Positions 7,447-16,833 are shown, counted from the first letter of the stretch. The stretch: 64,000 nt of DNA from Archangium sp. (GCA_022843845.1 JALHMW010000004.1:1-64000); one strand, 5' to 3'. Made by a program: numbers and translations. The notes: a model not told the origin generated them from the sequence alone.

Positions 7447-9819
7447 GTGCGTCGGGCCTCACCCAGGGCCGTGGTCGCTGTCTCCCCGCTGCTGCGGGCG
7501 GCCTGCTTCTGCGCGGCGTTGGGAGCCCTGCCCGCGTCGGCCCAGTCGCTCACCGATCTCACGGCCCGCACCGAGACCGCCGCTGCGCTGGTGAAGAAGG
7601 CAGCCAACGACGTCGAGCTGGTCGAGCGCCAGTACACGCTGGTCGACGAGCAGACCGATGAAGCAGCCCTGCTCGCGCGCTTCTCCGACGCCGAGATCCG
7701 CAAACTGCTGGGCGACTACGCGACCGCGTCGGTGCTCTTCTACGATCTCGTCGCGAACAAGGACTTCCAGAAGACGCCCCGCTACATCGACGCCCTCTAT
7801 TCCCTGGCCGACTCGCTGTACGAGATGAAGAACTACCTCGGCGCGCGGCTGTACCTGCGCCAGGTGCTCGACCTCCGAGGGAAGTACTACAAGCAGGCGC
7901 TCGCCAAGTACCTCGAGATCGCCGGCCGCTTGAACTTCTTCGTTGGCATCGATGAGTACATCACGCAGGCCCGCGGGCTGTCGGGCGGCGCGTTGCCTGC
8001 TGAGCTCTCGTACGTCTACGGCAAGTGGCTCTTCAGCCGCGACGACCTCGAGATCGCCGACCGTGTTCCCAGGGCTCAGGCGGTGTTCGACGGGCTCGCG
8101 CGTGAGGCTGGCGGCCCGCTGCGGCTGCAGAGCATCTATTTCATCGGCGTCGGCCACGTGCGCCTCAAGGCCTGGGACAAGGCCATCGAGTCGTTCACGC
8201 AGGTGACGAAGATGACGGCCCGCGACGCCCGCGATCGCAAGGTGCAGGAGCTCGCCGAGGTCTCGCTGGGCCGCGTCTACTTCGAGGTCGCCAAATACGA
8301 CGAGGCCGTCGAGCACTACTCCCACGTCCCTCAACAGTCCGACAACTTCCCCGACTCGCTCTACGAGATCGCCTGGTGCTACGTGCGCAAGGGCGAGCTC
8401 CGCAAGGCGAAGGACGCGACCGAGGTGCTCCTGCTGGTCGCCGAGAACTCGGTGCTCGCGCCCGAGGCGAAGATCCTCCAGGGCACGCTGCTTCAGAAGC
8501 TGCAGAACTACGACGAGGCGCTCGACACGTACAACGGCGTCATCAACGAGTACGCGCCGGTGCGTGACGAGATCGAAGCCCTGCTCACGGTGAACAAGGA
8601 CCCCGTCGCGTACTTCGACGAGCTGCTCGCGCGAAACGAGAAGACGCTCGACGTCACCAAGCTGCTCCCGACCGCGGCGCTCAAGTGGGCCAGCACGCGT
8701 GACGACGTCGCCGACGCGGTCGCCATCACCAACGCGCTCGACGAGAGCCGCAAAGGCCTCGCCGACTCGCGCGACATCGCGACGCGCATCCTCAAGTCGC
8801 TCGACGAGCGCGGCGTCGATTCCTTCCCGCTGCTGCAGGAAGGCTACAGCCGGGCGGCCGCCGTCGAGACCATCGTCACCCGCGCCGAAGAGGCGCTCAC
8901 CGAGATCGAAGGCCAGCTCGTCGGGAGCAAGCTCTCGCCGGAGCAGCAGCAGCAGCTCGAGGCAGCCCGCGCGCAGGAGAAGACCCTCAAGGCGCGCATC
9001 GAGACCCTGCCCACCACCAGCGAGCAGCTCAGCGAGCGCAAGGCGCGCATTCAAGGCGCCATCGACGCCCTCGAGAAACAGGCCTTTCAGCTGAGCATCG
9101 AGGCCCAGTCGCACGCCGCGCAGCTGGTCGCCGTTCGCAAGTACGTCGATGACACCCGCGCGCAGCGCAAGGGCGGCAAGACGGCGACGGAAGACGAGAA
9201 GGCCTTCCTCGAGCGCGTCACCAACGAGCAGAACGGCATCGACGCCACGCTCGCCGAGATCGACGACCTGCGAAAACGCCTCGCCGCCGAGCGCAACAAC
9301 GCCGACAAGGCCGCCAGCGGCGAAGACGCCCTGCGCAAGCAGTACACGGGCGTGCTCGACCAGGAGCGCGCCATCTTCAACCAGCTCCGCGCCGGGCTGC
9401 CCGACGACAACCGCCGCCTGCTGGGACGTATCGACGTGGTGCGCGCCGACGCCGACGCCCTGAAGGACCGCGTCAACCGCGCCAAGGGCACCATCCGCGA
9501 GCGTGTGCAGCGCCGGGCCCAGAAGCTGCGCGACCAGGTGCTGGCCGAGGCCACCCTGCTCGAGGGCTTCTCGAAAGACACCGACGCCATCACCGGCGAG
9601 ACGCGCAACCTCGTCGGCCGCATCGCGTTCGACAGCTTCCGCCGCGTGCAGAAGAGCTTCTACGATCTCGTGCTCAAGGCCGACGTCGGCGTCGTCGACG
9701 TGTCCTTCCAGCGCAAGCAGGACAAGACCTCCGAGATTCAGAAGAAGTCGGCCGCGAAGGACCGCGAGCTCAAGCAGCTCGAAGACGAGTTCAAGGACGT
9801 TCTGAAGGACGTGGATTGA
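7447..9819 (+). CDS. Exported TPR/coiled-coil protein, possible gliding-motility component (GltC-like?)
   Basis: The product is about 790 residues. It has a signal peptide ending ASA-QS, several TPR-like helices in the N-terminal half (for example YIDALYSLADSLYEMKNYLGARLYLRQVL and DSLYEIAWCYVRKGELRKAK) and a long coiled-coil rich in Glu, Arg and Gln from about residue 480 to the end. A GTG start at 7447 is chosen because an AAGGA site lies at 7434-7438. A longer start at 7387 would overlap the previous gene and bury the signal peptide. It ends 3 bp before the gltD-like gene. A GltC-like role is possible from TPR content and neighbours, but the long coiled coil makes that uncertain. Confidence 0.8.
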   Translation: MRRASPRAVVAVSPLLRAACFCAALGALPASAQSLTDLTARTETAAALVKKAANDVELVERQYTLVDEQTDEAALLARFSDAEIRKLLGDYATASVLFYDLVANKDFQKTPRYIDALYSLADSLYEMKNYLGARLYLRQVLDLRGKYYKQALAKYLEIAGRLNFFVGIDEYITQARGLSGGALPAELSYVYGKWLFSRDDLEIADRVPRAQAVFDGLAREAGGPLRLQSIYFIGVGHVRLKAWDKAIESFTQVTKMTARDARDRKVQELAEVSLGRVYFEVAKYDEAVEHYSHVPQQSDNFPDSLYEIAWCYVRKGELRKAKDATEVLLLVAENSVLAPEAKILQGTLLQKLQNYDEALDTYNGVINEYAPVRDEIEALLTVNKDPVAYFDELLARNEKTLDVTKLLPTAALKWASTRDDVADAVAITNALDESRKGLADSRDIATRILKSLDERGVDSFPLLQEGYSRAAAVETIVTRAEEALTEIEGQLVGSKLSPEQQQQLEAARAQEKTLKARIETLPTTSEQLSERKARIQGAIDALEKQAFQLSIEAQSHAAQLVAVRKYVDDTRAQRKGGKTATEDEKAFLERVTNEQNGIDATLAEIDDLRKRLAAERNNADKAASGEDALRKQYTGVLDQERAIFNQLRAGLPDDNRRLLGRIDVVRADADALKDRVNRAKGTIRERVQRRAQKLRDQVLAEATLLEGFSKDTDAITGETRNLVGRIAFDSFRRVQKSFYDLVLKADVGVVDVSFQRKQDKTSEIQKKSAAKDRELKQLEDEFKDVLKDVD

Positions 9820-9822
9820 CCG

Positions 9823-12800
9823 ATGAAGACGGCTTCGTTGCTCAGCTCCGCTCTCTGTTGCGTGCTCATCGCGGGCCAGGCGGACGCGCAGGCGAAGAAG
9901 ACCGACAAGAAGGTCGATGCCGGCGTGGCCATCGACGCGGGCGTGCCCGGCGGGCCTCAGATGCCCACCCTCTCGGCGACGGGCGAGACGAAGTCAGACG
10001 CCCCGCCAGCACCTGCCAAACCGGTCACCCGCTACTACGAGGGCATGGGCCGCACGCCCGAGCAGAAGCGCATGCTCGAAGAGGTGAGCCAGGCCCTGCA
10101 GACGTATGAAGAAGAGTCTCGCGAGTTCAAGCGCGAGGTGCAGCTGCTCATCGAGAAGAAATACGAAGAGAAGCGGAACACCCTCGCCAACTCGTACGAG
10201 AAGGCCATTCGCGACCTCGAGGTGCTCGAGCGCAAGGAGCGCCTCGACGCCATCTCGGCCTTCGAAGAGTTCCTCACCCGGTACCCGAACGACGCGCGCT
10301 ACACGCCCGACGTGATGTTCCGCCTGGCCGAGCTCTATTACGAGCGCTCGTCGGACGATCAGACCATCGCGATGCGCGACTACGAGGAGAACCTCAAGAA
10401 GCTCGACCCCGAGAAGAACCCGACGCTCCCGACCGAGCCGCGCATCGACTTCACGAAGTCGATCGCGCTCTACCAGCGGCTCATCAAGGACTTCCCGACG
10501 TACAAGCTCAACGACGCCTCGTACTACCTGCTCGGGTACTGCGAAGAGAAGCAGGAGAAGTTCGAGAACGCGAAAGCGGCGTACCTCGAGCTCATCGCGG
10601 CGTACCCGAAGTCGAAGTTCACCACCGAGGCCTGGGTGCGCCTGGGCGAGTACTACTTCGACGCGTACGAGGAGCCCGACGCGCTCACCAAGGCCGCTGA
10701 CGCCTACGAGAACGCGATCGTCGACGTCACCCACCCGCTCTACGACAAGGCGCTCTACAAGCTCGGCTGGGTCTACTACCGCATGGACCGCTTCGACGAC
10801 GCCGTCGCCCGGTTCTTCTCGCTCGCCGACTTCTACCAGGCCGAAGCGAAGAAGAAGGGCGAAGAGGAGGTCGGCGGCGATCTGCGCACCGAGGCGCTCC
10901 AGTACACCGCCATCAGCTTCGTCGACGAGAAGTGGGGCTCGCTCGCCAAGGCCCAGGAGATGTTCGCCAAGCTCGGCGGCCGCCCGTACGAGGCCGAGAT
11001 CTACCGCCGCATGGCCGACGTCTACTTCGATCAGACCAAGCACCCCGAGGCCATCGAGGCCTACCGGCTCGTGCTCCAGAAGGACCCGCTCAACAAAGAC
11101 GCACCGCAGATTCAGCAGCGCATCGTTCAGGCCTACGAGCGCGATCGGAAGCTCGAAGAGGCGTTCGCCGAGTCGTCGAAGCTCGCCAACATGTTCGTGC
11201 CGGGTACGCCGTGGCACGAGAAGTGGAAACGAGACCCCGACATCGTGCTGGCCGCCGCCGAGATGGCCGAGTCGAGCCTGTACCGCACGGCGATTTACCA
11301 TCACCAGCAGGCGCTCGCGTACAAACAGGAGCAGAAGTTCGAGCTCGCGAAGGCGGCGTTCGAGACCGGCGCCAAGGCCTACCAGTCGTATCTGGGCCGC
11401 TTCCCCCGCTCCAAGAACGCTTACGAGATGGAGTACTACTGGGCCGAGTGCCTCTACAACTCGTTCCAGTTCGCCGAGGCTGCGAAGCACTACGCCGCCG
11501 TTCGCGACTCCAGTCAGGACGTGAAGTACCTCAACGACGCGGCGTACTCCGCGGTGCTCGCGTGGCAGAAGCAGCTCGACTTCGAGATCAAGGGTGGCCA
11601 GACGCCGGCGCTCAAGGTGCTCGTCTCGAAGGACCGGCCCGAGGGTGAAGGCATTCCCAAGCCGATCGCGCTCACCGCGACCGAGCAGCAGTACGTCGAC
11701 AACTCCGACAAGTTCATCGCGCGCGTGAAGGCTGGCGACGAGAAGGCGCCGGGCATCGCCTACCGCGCTGCAGAGATCTTCTACACGCACAACCAGTTCG
11801 ACGAGGCCCGCAAGCGCTTCGAGGCGATCATCGCGGCGTTCCCGAAGTCAGAGGTCGCGAAGTACGCGGTCAACCTGATCGTCGAGTCGTACCTGATCGA
11901 CAAGAACTACGCGAAGGTCGAAGAGGTCGCCGCGCGGCTCCGCGAGAACAAGGACGTCATCGACCCGAAGAGCGAGCTGTTCGCCCAGCTCACCAAGTTC
12001 GAGCTCGGCGGCAAGTTCAAGCTCGCCGAGGAGCTGATGGCGAAGGGTGAGTACGACCAGGCCGCGAAGAAGTACATCGAGCTCGTTCAGGCCGAGCCCA
12101 AACACGAGTTCGCCGACAAGGCCTTGAACAACGCGGCTGTCTGCTACGAGAACGTGCAGCGGTTCGACTCGGCGCTGCGGCTCTACGAGCGCATCTTCAG
12201 CGAGTACCCGACCTCCAAGCTCGCCGACTCCGCCCTCTTCCGCGTCGCCGTCAACGCCGAGAAGTCGTACGACTACGACAAGGCGATCGAGAAGTACCAG
12301 AAGCTGGTGAAGGACTACCCGCAGGCGAAGGATCGCGAGAACGCGCTCTTCAACACGGCGCGGCTGCTCGAGGCGCTCCAGCGCTACAACGAGGCGGCTG
12401 CGGCCTACCTGCGCTTCGCCGACACGTACCCGAAGAGCGAAGAGGCTCCGAAGAACCAGTTCCGCGCCGCGCTCATCTACGAGAAGCAAGGCGACTGGAA
12501 CAAAGAGATCGGCGCGCTCAACGAGTTCGTCCAGAAGTTCTCGAAGGACAGCAAGCAGACCGAGCTCGTCGTCGAGGCGCGCAAGAAGGTCGGCGACGCC
12601 TTCGAAAAGCTGAACAAGGACGTCGAAGCGCGGAAGAACTGGCAGGCAGCGGCCGATGACTTCGACCGTCGTGGCCTCAAGCCCGAGACGTCTCCCATCG
12701 CGGCCGAGGCCGCGGCGTACAGCCGCTTCCAGCTCGCCGAGGTCGTGCTCAAGGAGTTCGAGCGCATGAAGATCGGCGGCTCGGGCAAGGCGCTCGAGAA

Positions 12801-13281
12801 CTCGCTCAAGAACAAGAAGGAGTCGGTGAAGAAGGTCAACGCGGCGTACGACGTCGTCGTCCCCTACAAGCGCGTGGAGTGGACGCTCGCCGCCTTCTAC
12901 CGCAAGGGCTACGCGCTCGAGCGCTTCGCGCAGGCCGTGCTCGAGACGCCGGTGCCTCCCGAGGTCAAGCGGCTGGGTGACGAAGCCGTCGTCATCTACC
13001 AGGACTCGCTGGCCTCGACGACCGTCGCGCTCGAAGACAAAGCGGTCGAGAACTACGCCGCCACCATCGCCGAGGCCCGTAAGGCCCGCATCTCGAACGA
13101 GTGGACCAAGAAGACGCTCGAGTCGCTCAACCGCTTCCGGCCCAAGGAATACCCGGTGCTCAAGGAGCCCAAGGTCGTCATCGAGGGCGACGGCACGTTC
13201 TCGGACGGCGCGGTCGGCACCATCGACGGCGAGAAGGAACGCGCCGCGGCGCAGAAGCTCAAGACGGAGGACGAGAAGTGA
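9823..13281 (+). CDS. gltD: Large TPR protein, GltD/AgmU-like gliding motility protein
   Basis: This is a 1152-residue exported protein with a signal peptide ending ADA-QA and TPR units along nearly its whole length. Examples are YYLLGYCEEKQEKFENAKAA, LYKLGWVYYRMDRFDDAV and FNTARLLEALQRYNEAAAAY. Myxococcus GltD (AgmU) is a periplasmic TPR protein of similar size, encoded just before gltE, gltF and gltG, as here. The gene overlaps the next one by 4 bp (GTGA), which indicates tight coupling. The paralogy of TPR proteins means the symbol rests on gene order and length more than on unique motifs. Confidence 0.75.
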   Translation: MKTASLLSSALCCVLIAGQADAQAKKTDKKVDAGVAIDAGVPGGPQMPTLSATGETKSDAPPAPAKPVTRYYEGMGRTPEQKRMLEEVSQALQTYEEESREFKREVQLLIEKKYEEKRNTLANSYEKAIRDLEVLERKERLDAISAFEEFLTRYPNDARYTPDVMFRLAELYYERSSDDQTIAMRDYEENLKKLDPEKNPTLPTEPRIDFTKSIALYQRLIKDFPTYKLNDASYYLLGYCEEKQEKFENAKAAYLELIAAYPKSKFTTEAWVRLGEYYFDAYEEPDALTKAADAYENAIVDVTHPLYDKALYKLGWVYYRMDRFDDAVARFFSLADFYQAEAKKKGEEEVGGDLRTEALQYTAISFVDEKWGSLAKAQEMFAKLGGRPYEAEIYRRMADVYFDQTKHPEAIEAYRLVLQKDPLNKDAPQIQQRIVQAYERDRKLEEAFAESSKLANMFVPGTPWHEKWKRDPDIVLAAAEMAESSLYRTAIYHHQQALAYKQEQKFELAKAAFETGAKAYQSYLGRFPRSKNAYEMEYYWAECLYNSFQFAEAAKHYAAVRDSSQDVKYLNDAAYSAVLAWQKQLDFEIKGGQTPALKVLVSKDRPEGEGIPKPIALTATEQQYVDNSDKFIARVKAGDEKAPGIAYRAAEIFYTHNQFDEARKRFEAIIAAFPKSEVAKYAVNLIVESYLIDKNYAKVEEVAARLRENKDVIDPKSELFAQLTKFELGGKFKLAEELMAKGEYDQAAKKYIELVQAEPKHEFADKALNNAAVCYENVQRFDSALRLYERIFSEYPTSKLADSALFRVAVNAEKSYDYDKAIEKYQKLVKDYPQAKDRENALFNTARLLEALQRYNEAAAAYLRFADTYPKSEEAPKNQFRAALIYEKQGDWNKEIGALNEFVQKFSKDSKQTELVVEARKKVGDAFEKLNKDVEARKNWQAAADDFDRRGLKPETSPIAAEAAAYSRFQLAEVVLKEFERMKIGGSGKALENSLKNKKESVKKVNAAYDVVVPYKRVEWTLAAFYRKGYALERFAQAVLETPVPPEVKRLGDEAVVIYQDSLASTTVALEDKAVENYAATIAEARKARISNEWTKKTLESLNRFRPKEYPVLKEPKVVIEGDGTFSDGAVGTIDGEKERAAAQKLKTEDEK

Positions 13282-15074
13282 GTGTCCTCCACGTTCGCCT
13301 GTCGCTGGTGACCTTCGCGCTGCTCCTCGCGGCAGCCTGCGCCACCACGCCTGAGAAGAAGGCCGAGACGGACCCGACGAAGGCGCCTGCCGAGACGCCC
13401 GAGGTGCCGTACGAGCCGAAGGCCTCTCAGCCCGCCGACGTCGCCGCTGCTGACGCGCCGAAGCCGGCAGCGCAGCCCGCCACCGGTGGTCCCTCACCTG
13501 CCCCGGCCCCAGCTGAACCCGCGCCCCCTCCAAAGCCGAAGTTCGACGCGGGGCTGGCCAGCCAGTTCAAAGACGCCGCTGACGCGCTCCGCAAAGGCGA
13601 CCTCGACACCGCCGAGCGTGGCTTCCGCAGCGTGCTCGACCGCAACGCCCTGGCCGATCATGCCTGGACGAACCTGGGACTCATCGCCGAGCGCAAGGGC
13701 GACGTCGACGGCGCCGAGAAGTCGTACCGCCGCGCGCTCGGTATCAACCCCGCTCAGGACGCCGCGTGGGACCGGCTGGCCCGCCTCTCGTGCCGCACCC
13801 GCCGCTGCCCGCAGATCGACGGCGAGCTCCGGTCCACCATCGCGCAGAACCCCGTCGCCCTCGGGCCCCGCATCGCGCTCGTCTACGCACAGCTTCAGCA
13901 GAACAAACTCGAGGCGGCGGCCGGCGAAGCCAAGAAGGTGCTCAAGGCCGACGAGCGCAACGTGCGCGCGATGCAGCTCCTCGCGCAGGTCTTCCTGAAA
14001 GACGGCAAGGTCGAGCTCGCCCGCCTGGTGCTCGAGAACGCGCGTGATGTGGATCGCGAAGACGCGACGACGCAGTACTACCTGGGCCTCGCGTACCTGA
14101 AGCTCAAGCAGCGCCCGCAGGCCGTGGAGTCCTTCCGCCTGGCCTCGCAGCTCCAGCCCGACTTCGCCGAGGCCCGCAACGCCTTCGGCGCCGTGCTCGT
14201 CGAGAACCAGGACTACGAAGGCGCAGCGCGCGAGCTCGAAGCCGCCGTCGCTGCAGCTCCGGAGTTCACCCTCGCCTACGTCAACCTCGCGTCGGCCTAC
14301 CGCGGGCAGCAGCAGCTCCCGAAGGCCATCGAGACCTACCAGAAGGTGCTGAAGCAGCGCCCGGACTACGGCGACATCTACTTCAACCTCGGCATCGCCT
14401 ATCTCGACTCCGAGGTGCCCGGGACCGAGACGGTGCAGCGCTTCCGCACCGCCATCGACTACTTCAATCAGTACCGCGCCAAGGGCGGCAAAGACGAACG
14501 CGTCGAGCAGTACATCAAGGACGCCAACAAGGGCATCGAGAAGGAAGAGCGCAAGCGCGAGCGCGACAAGAAGGACGCCCTGCGCAAGGTCGAGCAGGAG
14601 AAGAAGAAGATCGAAGACGAGGCGAAGGCGAGGGCCGAGGCAGAAGCCAAAGCAAAGGCTGATGCCGAAGCCGCTGCGAAGGCCGAGGCTGAAGGCAAGC
14701 AGAAGGCCGAAGCCGACGCGAAGAAGAAGGCCGAAGAGGACGCGAAGAAGAAGGCCGCCGACGACGCGAAGAACGCAGCGCTTTCTGCGGCCGAGGCCAA
14801 GAAGAAGGCCGCCGACGACGCGAAGGCGGCTGCGAAGGCTGAAGCCGAGGCGAAGAAGAAGGCTGCTGCCGACGCCAAGGCCCAGGCTGCGCTCGAGAAG
14901 GCCGAGGCTGCTGCGAAGGCGAAGGCTGACGCCGCGGCCAGGAAGCAGGCTGCCGAAGACGCGAAGAAGAAGCCGGCCGCCAAGCTCAAGGATGACGACG
15001 AGCCCGCCCCCGCCCCGACCCCGGCTCCCAAACCGCCCGCAGGGAGCGGTAAGCTCTCCGACGACGAGAAATGA
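13278..15074 (+). CDS. gltE: TPR lipoprotein, GltE/AglT-like, with long Lys/Ala-rich tail
   Basis: A GTG at 13278 overlaps the upstream stop and yields a lipoprotein signal with lipobox LAAAC, so an outer-membrane lipoprotein is expected, as known for Myxococcus GltE. A Pro/Ala linker follows. TPR units run from about residue 90 to 400 (ALADHAWTNLGLIAERKGD, QYYLGLAYLKLKQRPQAVES). The last 170 residues are an Ala/Lys/Glu repeat helix (KKAADDAK, KKKAEEDAKKKA) ending in a Pro-rich DDDEK segment, similar in composition to the TolA helical domain. It sits between gltD- and gltF-like genes with 4-bp overlaps on both sides. Confidence 0.8.
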   Translation: MSVLHVRLSLVTFALLLAAACATTPEKKAETDPTKAPAETPEVPYEPKASQPADVAAADAPKPAAQPATGGPSPAPAPAEPAPPPKPKFDAGLASQFKDAADALRKGDLDTAERGFRSVLDRNALADHAWTNLGLIAERKGDVDGAEKSYRRALGINPAQDAAWDRLARLSCRTRRCPQIDGELRSTIAQNPVALGPRIALVYAQLQQNKLEAAAGEAKKVLKADERNVRAMQLLAQVFLKDGKVELARLVLENARDVDREDATTQYYLGLAYLKLKQRPQAVESFRLASQLQPDFAEARNAFGAVLVENQDYEGAARELEAAVAAAPEFTLAYVNLASAYRGQQQLPKAIETYQKVLKQRPDYGDIYFNLGIAYLDSEVPGTETVQRFRTAIDYFNQYRAKGGKDERVEQYIKDANKGIEKEERKRERDKKDALRKVEQEKKKIEDEAKARAEAEAKAKADAEAAAKAEAEGKQKAEADAKKKAEEDAKKKAADDAKNAALSAAEAKKKAADDAKAAAKAEAEAKKKAAADAKAQAALEKAEAAAKAKADAAARKQAAEDAKKKPAAKLKDDDEPAPAPTPAPKPPAGSGKLSDDEK

Positions 15075-15322
15075 GGCGCCCGATGCGTGCTGTGACTGTC
15101 CTTGCCATGCTGCTTGCGTCGACCGCCCTTGCCCAGGCGCCAGCCGGAGGCGCCAAGAAGAAGAAGGTCATTCGCCTCGACGCGATCACCGTCGAGGGCC
15201 GCATCCAGAAGCCGCAGGCGTTCTACATTCTTCAGCGTTCGACGCTGAACTTCGACGAGCTGAACCGCGCCGAGACCTTCATCCCCAAAGTCGAAAAGAG
15301 CGTCGACAAAGAAGCGTTCTGA
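15071..15322 (+). CDS. gltF: Small exported protein in the GltF position
   Basis: The product has 83 residues. A signal peptide ends at about ALA-QA, followed by a basic stretch KKKKVIRLDAITVEGRIQKP and the conserved-looking YILQRSTLNFDELNRAETFI. The ATG at 15071 overlaps the gltE stop (ATGA); an alternative ATG lies at 15083. The KVIRLDAITVEG segment looks like a single beta strand pair. The symbol gltF is given only because the gene lies between gltE- and gltG-like genes, as in Myxococcus, and is small and exported. I see no catalytic or binding motif. Confidence 0.6.
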   Translation: MRRPMRAVTVLAMLLASTALAQAPAGGAKKKKVIRLDAITVEGRIQKPQAFYILQRSTLNFDELNRAETFIPKVEKSVDKEAF

Positions 15323-15336
15323 TCCTTGTGGGGTCT

Positions 15337-15386
15337 GCGGTTCGGGTTTAGAAAACCGCTTCGTTTGTCGAGAATTCAACGGTTTT
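15337..15386 (+). other. Overlapping inverted repeats between gltF and gltG (alternative hairpins)
   Basis: The segment 15352-15359 (AAAACCGC) is complementary to GCGGTT at 15337-15342 and also to CGGTTTT at 15380-15386. The two hairpins exclude each other, an arrangement seen in attenuators. No run of T follows the second stem, and the loops are long (about 11 and 21 bases), so the structure could be fortuitous or only modulate coupling between the two genes. Confidence 0.35.
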
Positions 15387-15429
15387 GAGCGGCGGAACTT
15401 CCGACCGCATGAGTTGTCGAAGAGGCACT

Positions 15430-16761
15430 ATGGCGACCGCGCCGGCTCCTGGAAAAAATCTCCGCATCGCCCTCATTCAGGGCTCGAAGATCACCGAAGA
15501 CCGCACCTTCAAGAAGCGTGTGCCCGTCACCGTCGGGCAAGACGCGAAGAACACCCTCGTGGTGCCGGTCTCGAACCTTCCCTCGTCCTTCACCCTCTTC
15601 GAGCTGGTGAACAACCAGTACGCCCTCGTCTTCAAGGCGGGCATGGAGGGCAAGGTCACCGTCAACGGCGCCGAGGTGACGCTGCAGCAGGCGCGGGAGA
15701 AGGGCCTCGCGAAGGCGCGCGGAGACACGTTGGTCCTCCCGCTGACCGACGCCTCGAAGGGTCGCGTTGTGCTGGGTGAAGTCTCGGTGCTGTTCCAGTT
15801 CGTCACGCCGCCGCCAGAACCGAAGCGCGAAGAGCTGCCCCTCACCATCAGGGGCAACTTCCTCTCGCAGGTCGATCACTTCTTCTTCCTCTGCCTCGCC
15901 GCCTCGGTGTTCGTGCACTTCTCGGGAGCGACGTTCATCGCGTGCCAGCCGATCCCCGAAGAGAAGGAGCTCTCACTCGAGGAGCTGCCCGATCGCTTCG
16001 TGAAGGCGATGATGCCGGTCGAAGTGAAGAAGCCCGAGCCCAAGGCTGAGCTCGCCAAGGGCGACGACAAGAAGGAAGAGAAGAAGGAAGAGAAGGTCGC
16101 AGAGGGCGAGAAGAAGGAGAAGGCGGCCACCAGCAACGAGAAGAAGGCCGAGCTTCAGGCGCGGGTCGCCAAGTCAGGCCTCCTCAAGATCATCGGCGCG
16201 GCCGGTTCGGGTGAAGGCGCCTTCGCCGACGTGCTCGGCAGCTCCAACGGCGTTGGTGACGTCGCGAGCGCGCTCTCTGGCGCCGGCGGCGTGAACATGG
16301 CCACTGCCGACGCCCTCGCAGCGGGTGGGCCCAAGGGCAGCGGTACGGGCTCCGCCGCTGACATCGGCTCACTCGGCACCGCAGGCGCCGGCAAGGTCGA
16401 CCTCGCCGAGAAGGGCCCCGCTGCCATTCGCGGCAAGGTGGCCGATGCCGCGCCCGAGGTCGAGAGCGCCGACATCGATCGCAACAAGCTCAACGCCTTC
16501 CTCCGTGGCCGAATTCGCGCAATTCAGGGGTGCTACGAGAAGGAGCTGAAGCGAAACCCGAACCTCAAGGGCAAGGTCGTCGTTCGTTTCGCGATCACCA
16601 CGGGCGGTCGCGCCGCTGAGATCGAGATCGAGCAAGACACCCTGGGCAACGACGCCGTCGGCAGCTGCATCAAGACGGTGATTCGAGGCTGGGTGTTCCC
16701 GTTCAAGCCCGAGTCCGACGTCTCGGTCGCGTACCCGTTCGTGTTCTCGCCTGCCTCCTGA
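15430..16761 (+). CDS. gltG: GltG/PglI-like TonB-type gliding motor coupling protein
   Basis: The protein has about 443 residues. Residues 1-120 form an FHA-like cytoplasmic domain (VGQDAKNTLVVPVSNLPSSF) that lacks the classic Arg/Ser/His phosphothreonine site. One transmembrane helix lies at about 150-170. A long charged and then Gly/Ala-rich periplasmic spacer follows, and the C-terminal 95 residues match the AgmX/PglI TonB-like domain (IRAIQGCYEKELKRNPNLKG, VVRFAITTGG, VIRGWVFPF). Myxococcus GltG has this same layout and is thought to transmit motor force to the outer membrane. The ATG at 15430 has AGAGG 5 bases upstream; in-frame ATG 15409 and TTG 15385 are alternatives. Confidence 0.85.
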   Translation: MATAPAPGKNLRIALIQGSKITEDRTFKKRVPVTVGQDAKNTLVVPVSNLPSSFTLFELVNNQYALVFKAGMEGKVTVNGAEVTLQQAREKGLAKARGDTLVLPLTDASKGRVVLGEVSVLFQFVTPPPEPKREELPLTIRGNFLSQVDHFFFLCLAASVFVHFSGATFIACQPIPEEKELSLEELPDRFVKAMMPVEVKKPEPKAELAKGDDKKEEKKEEKVAEGEKKEKAATSNEKKAELQARVAKSGLLKIIGAAGSGEGAFADVLGSSNGVGDVASALSGAGGVNMATADALAAGGPKGSGTGSAADIGSLGTAGAGKVDLAEKGPAAIRGKVADAAPEVESADIDRNKLNAFLRGRIRAIQGCYEKELKRNPNLKGKVVVRFAITTGGRAAEIEIEQDTLGNDAVGSCIKTVIRGWVFPFKPESDVSVAYPFVFSPAS

Positions 16762-16833
16762 TTTCGACGCGGGGCACCGATGCTGGCAGACTCGCGGCGT
16801 GGCTCCGACGCAGCGCACAGGTGAGGACTCCTG

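Noticed and set aside
7459-9114. Antisense open frame of about 550 codons across the TPR gene
   Set aside because: No family motifs or ribosome site; the sense strand has a signal peptide and TPR units.
9994-13533. Two long antisense open frames across the gltD-like gene
   Set aside because: Leu/Arg/Val-rich low-information translations that mirror the codon periodicity of the sense gene.
14580-14980. Tandem DNA repeat in the gltE-like gene
   Set aside because: It is explained by the Ala/Lys/Glu helical repeat in the protein; units vary in length and are not a mobile or satellite element.
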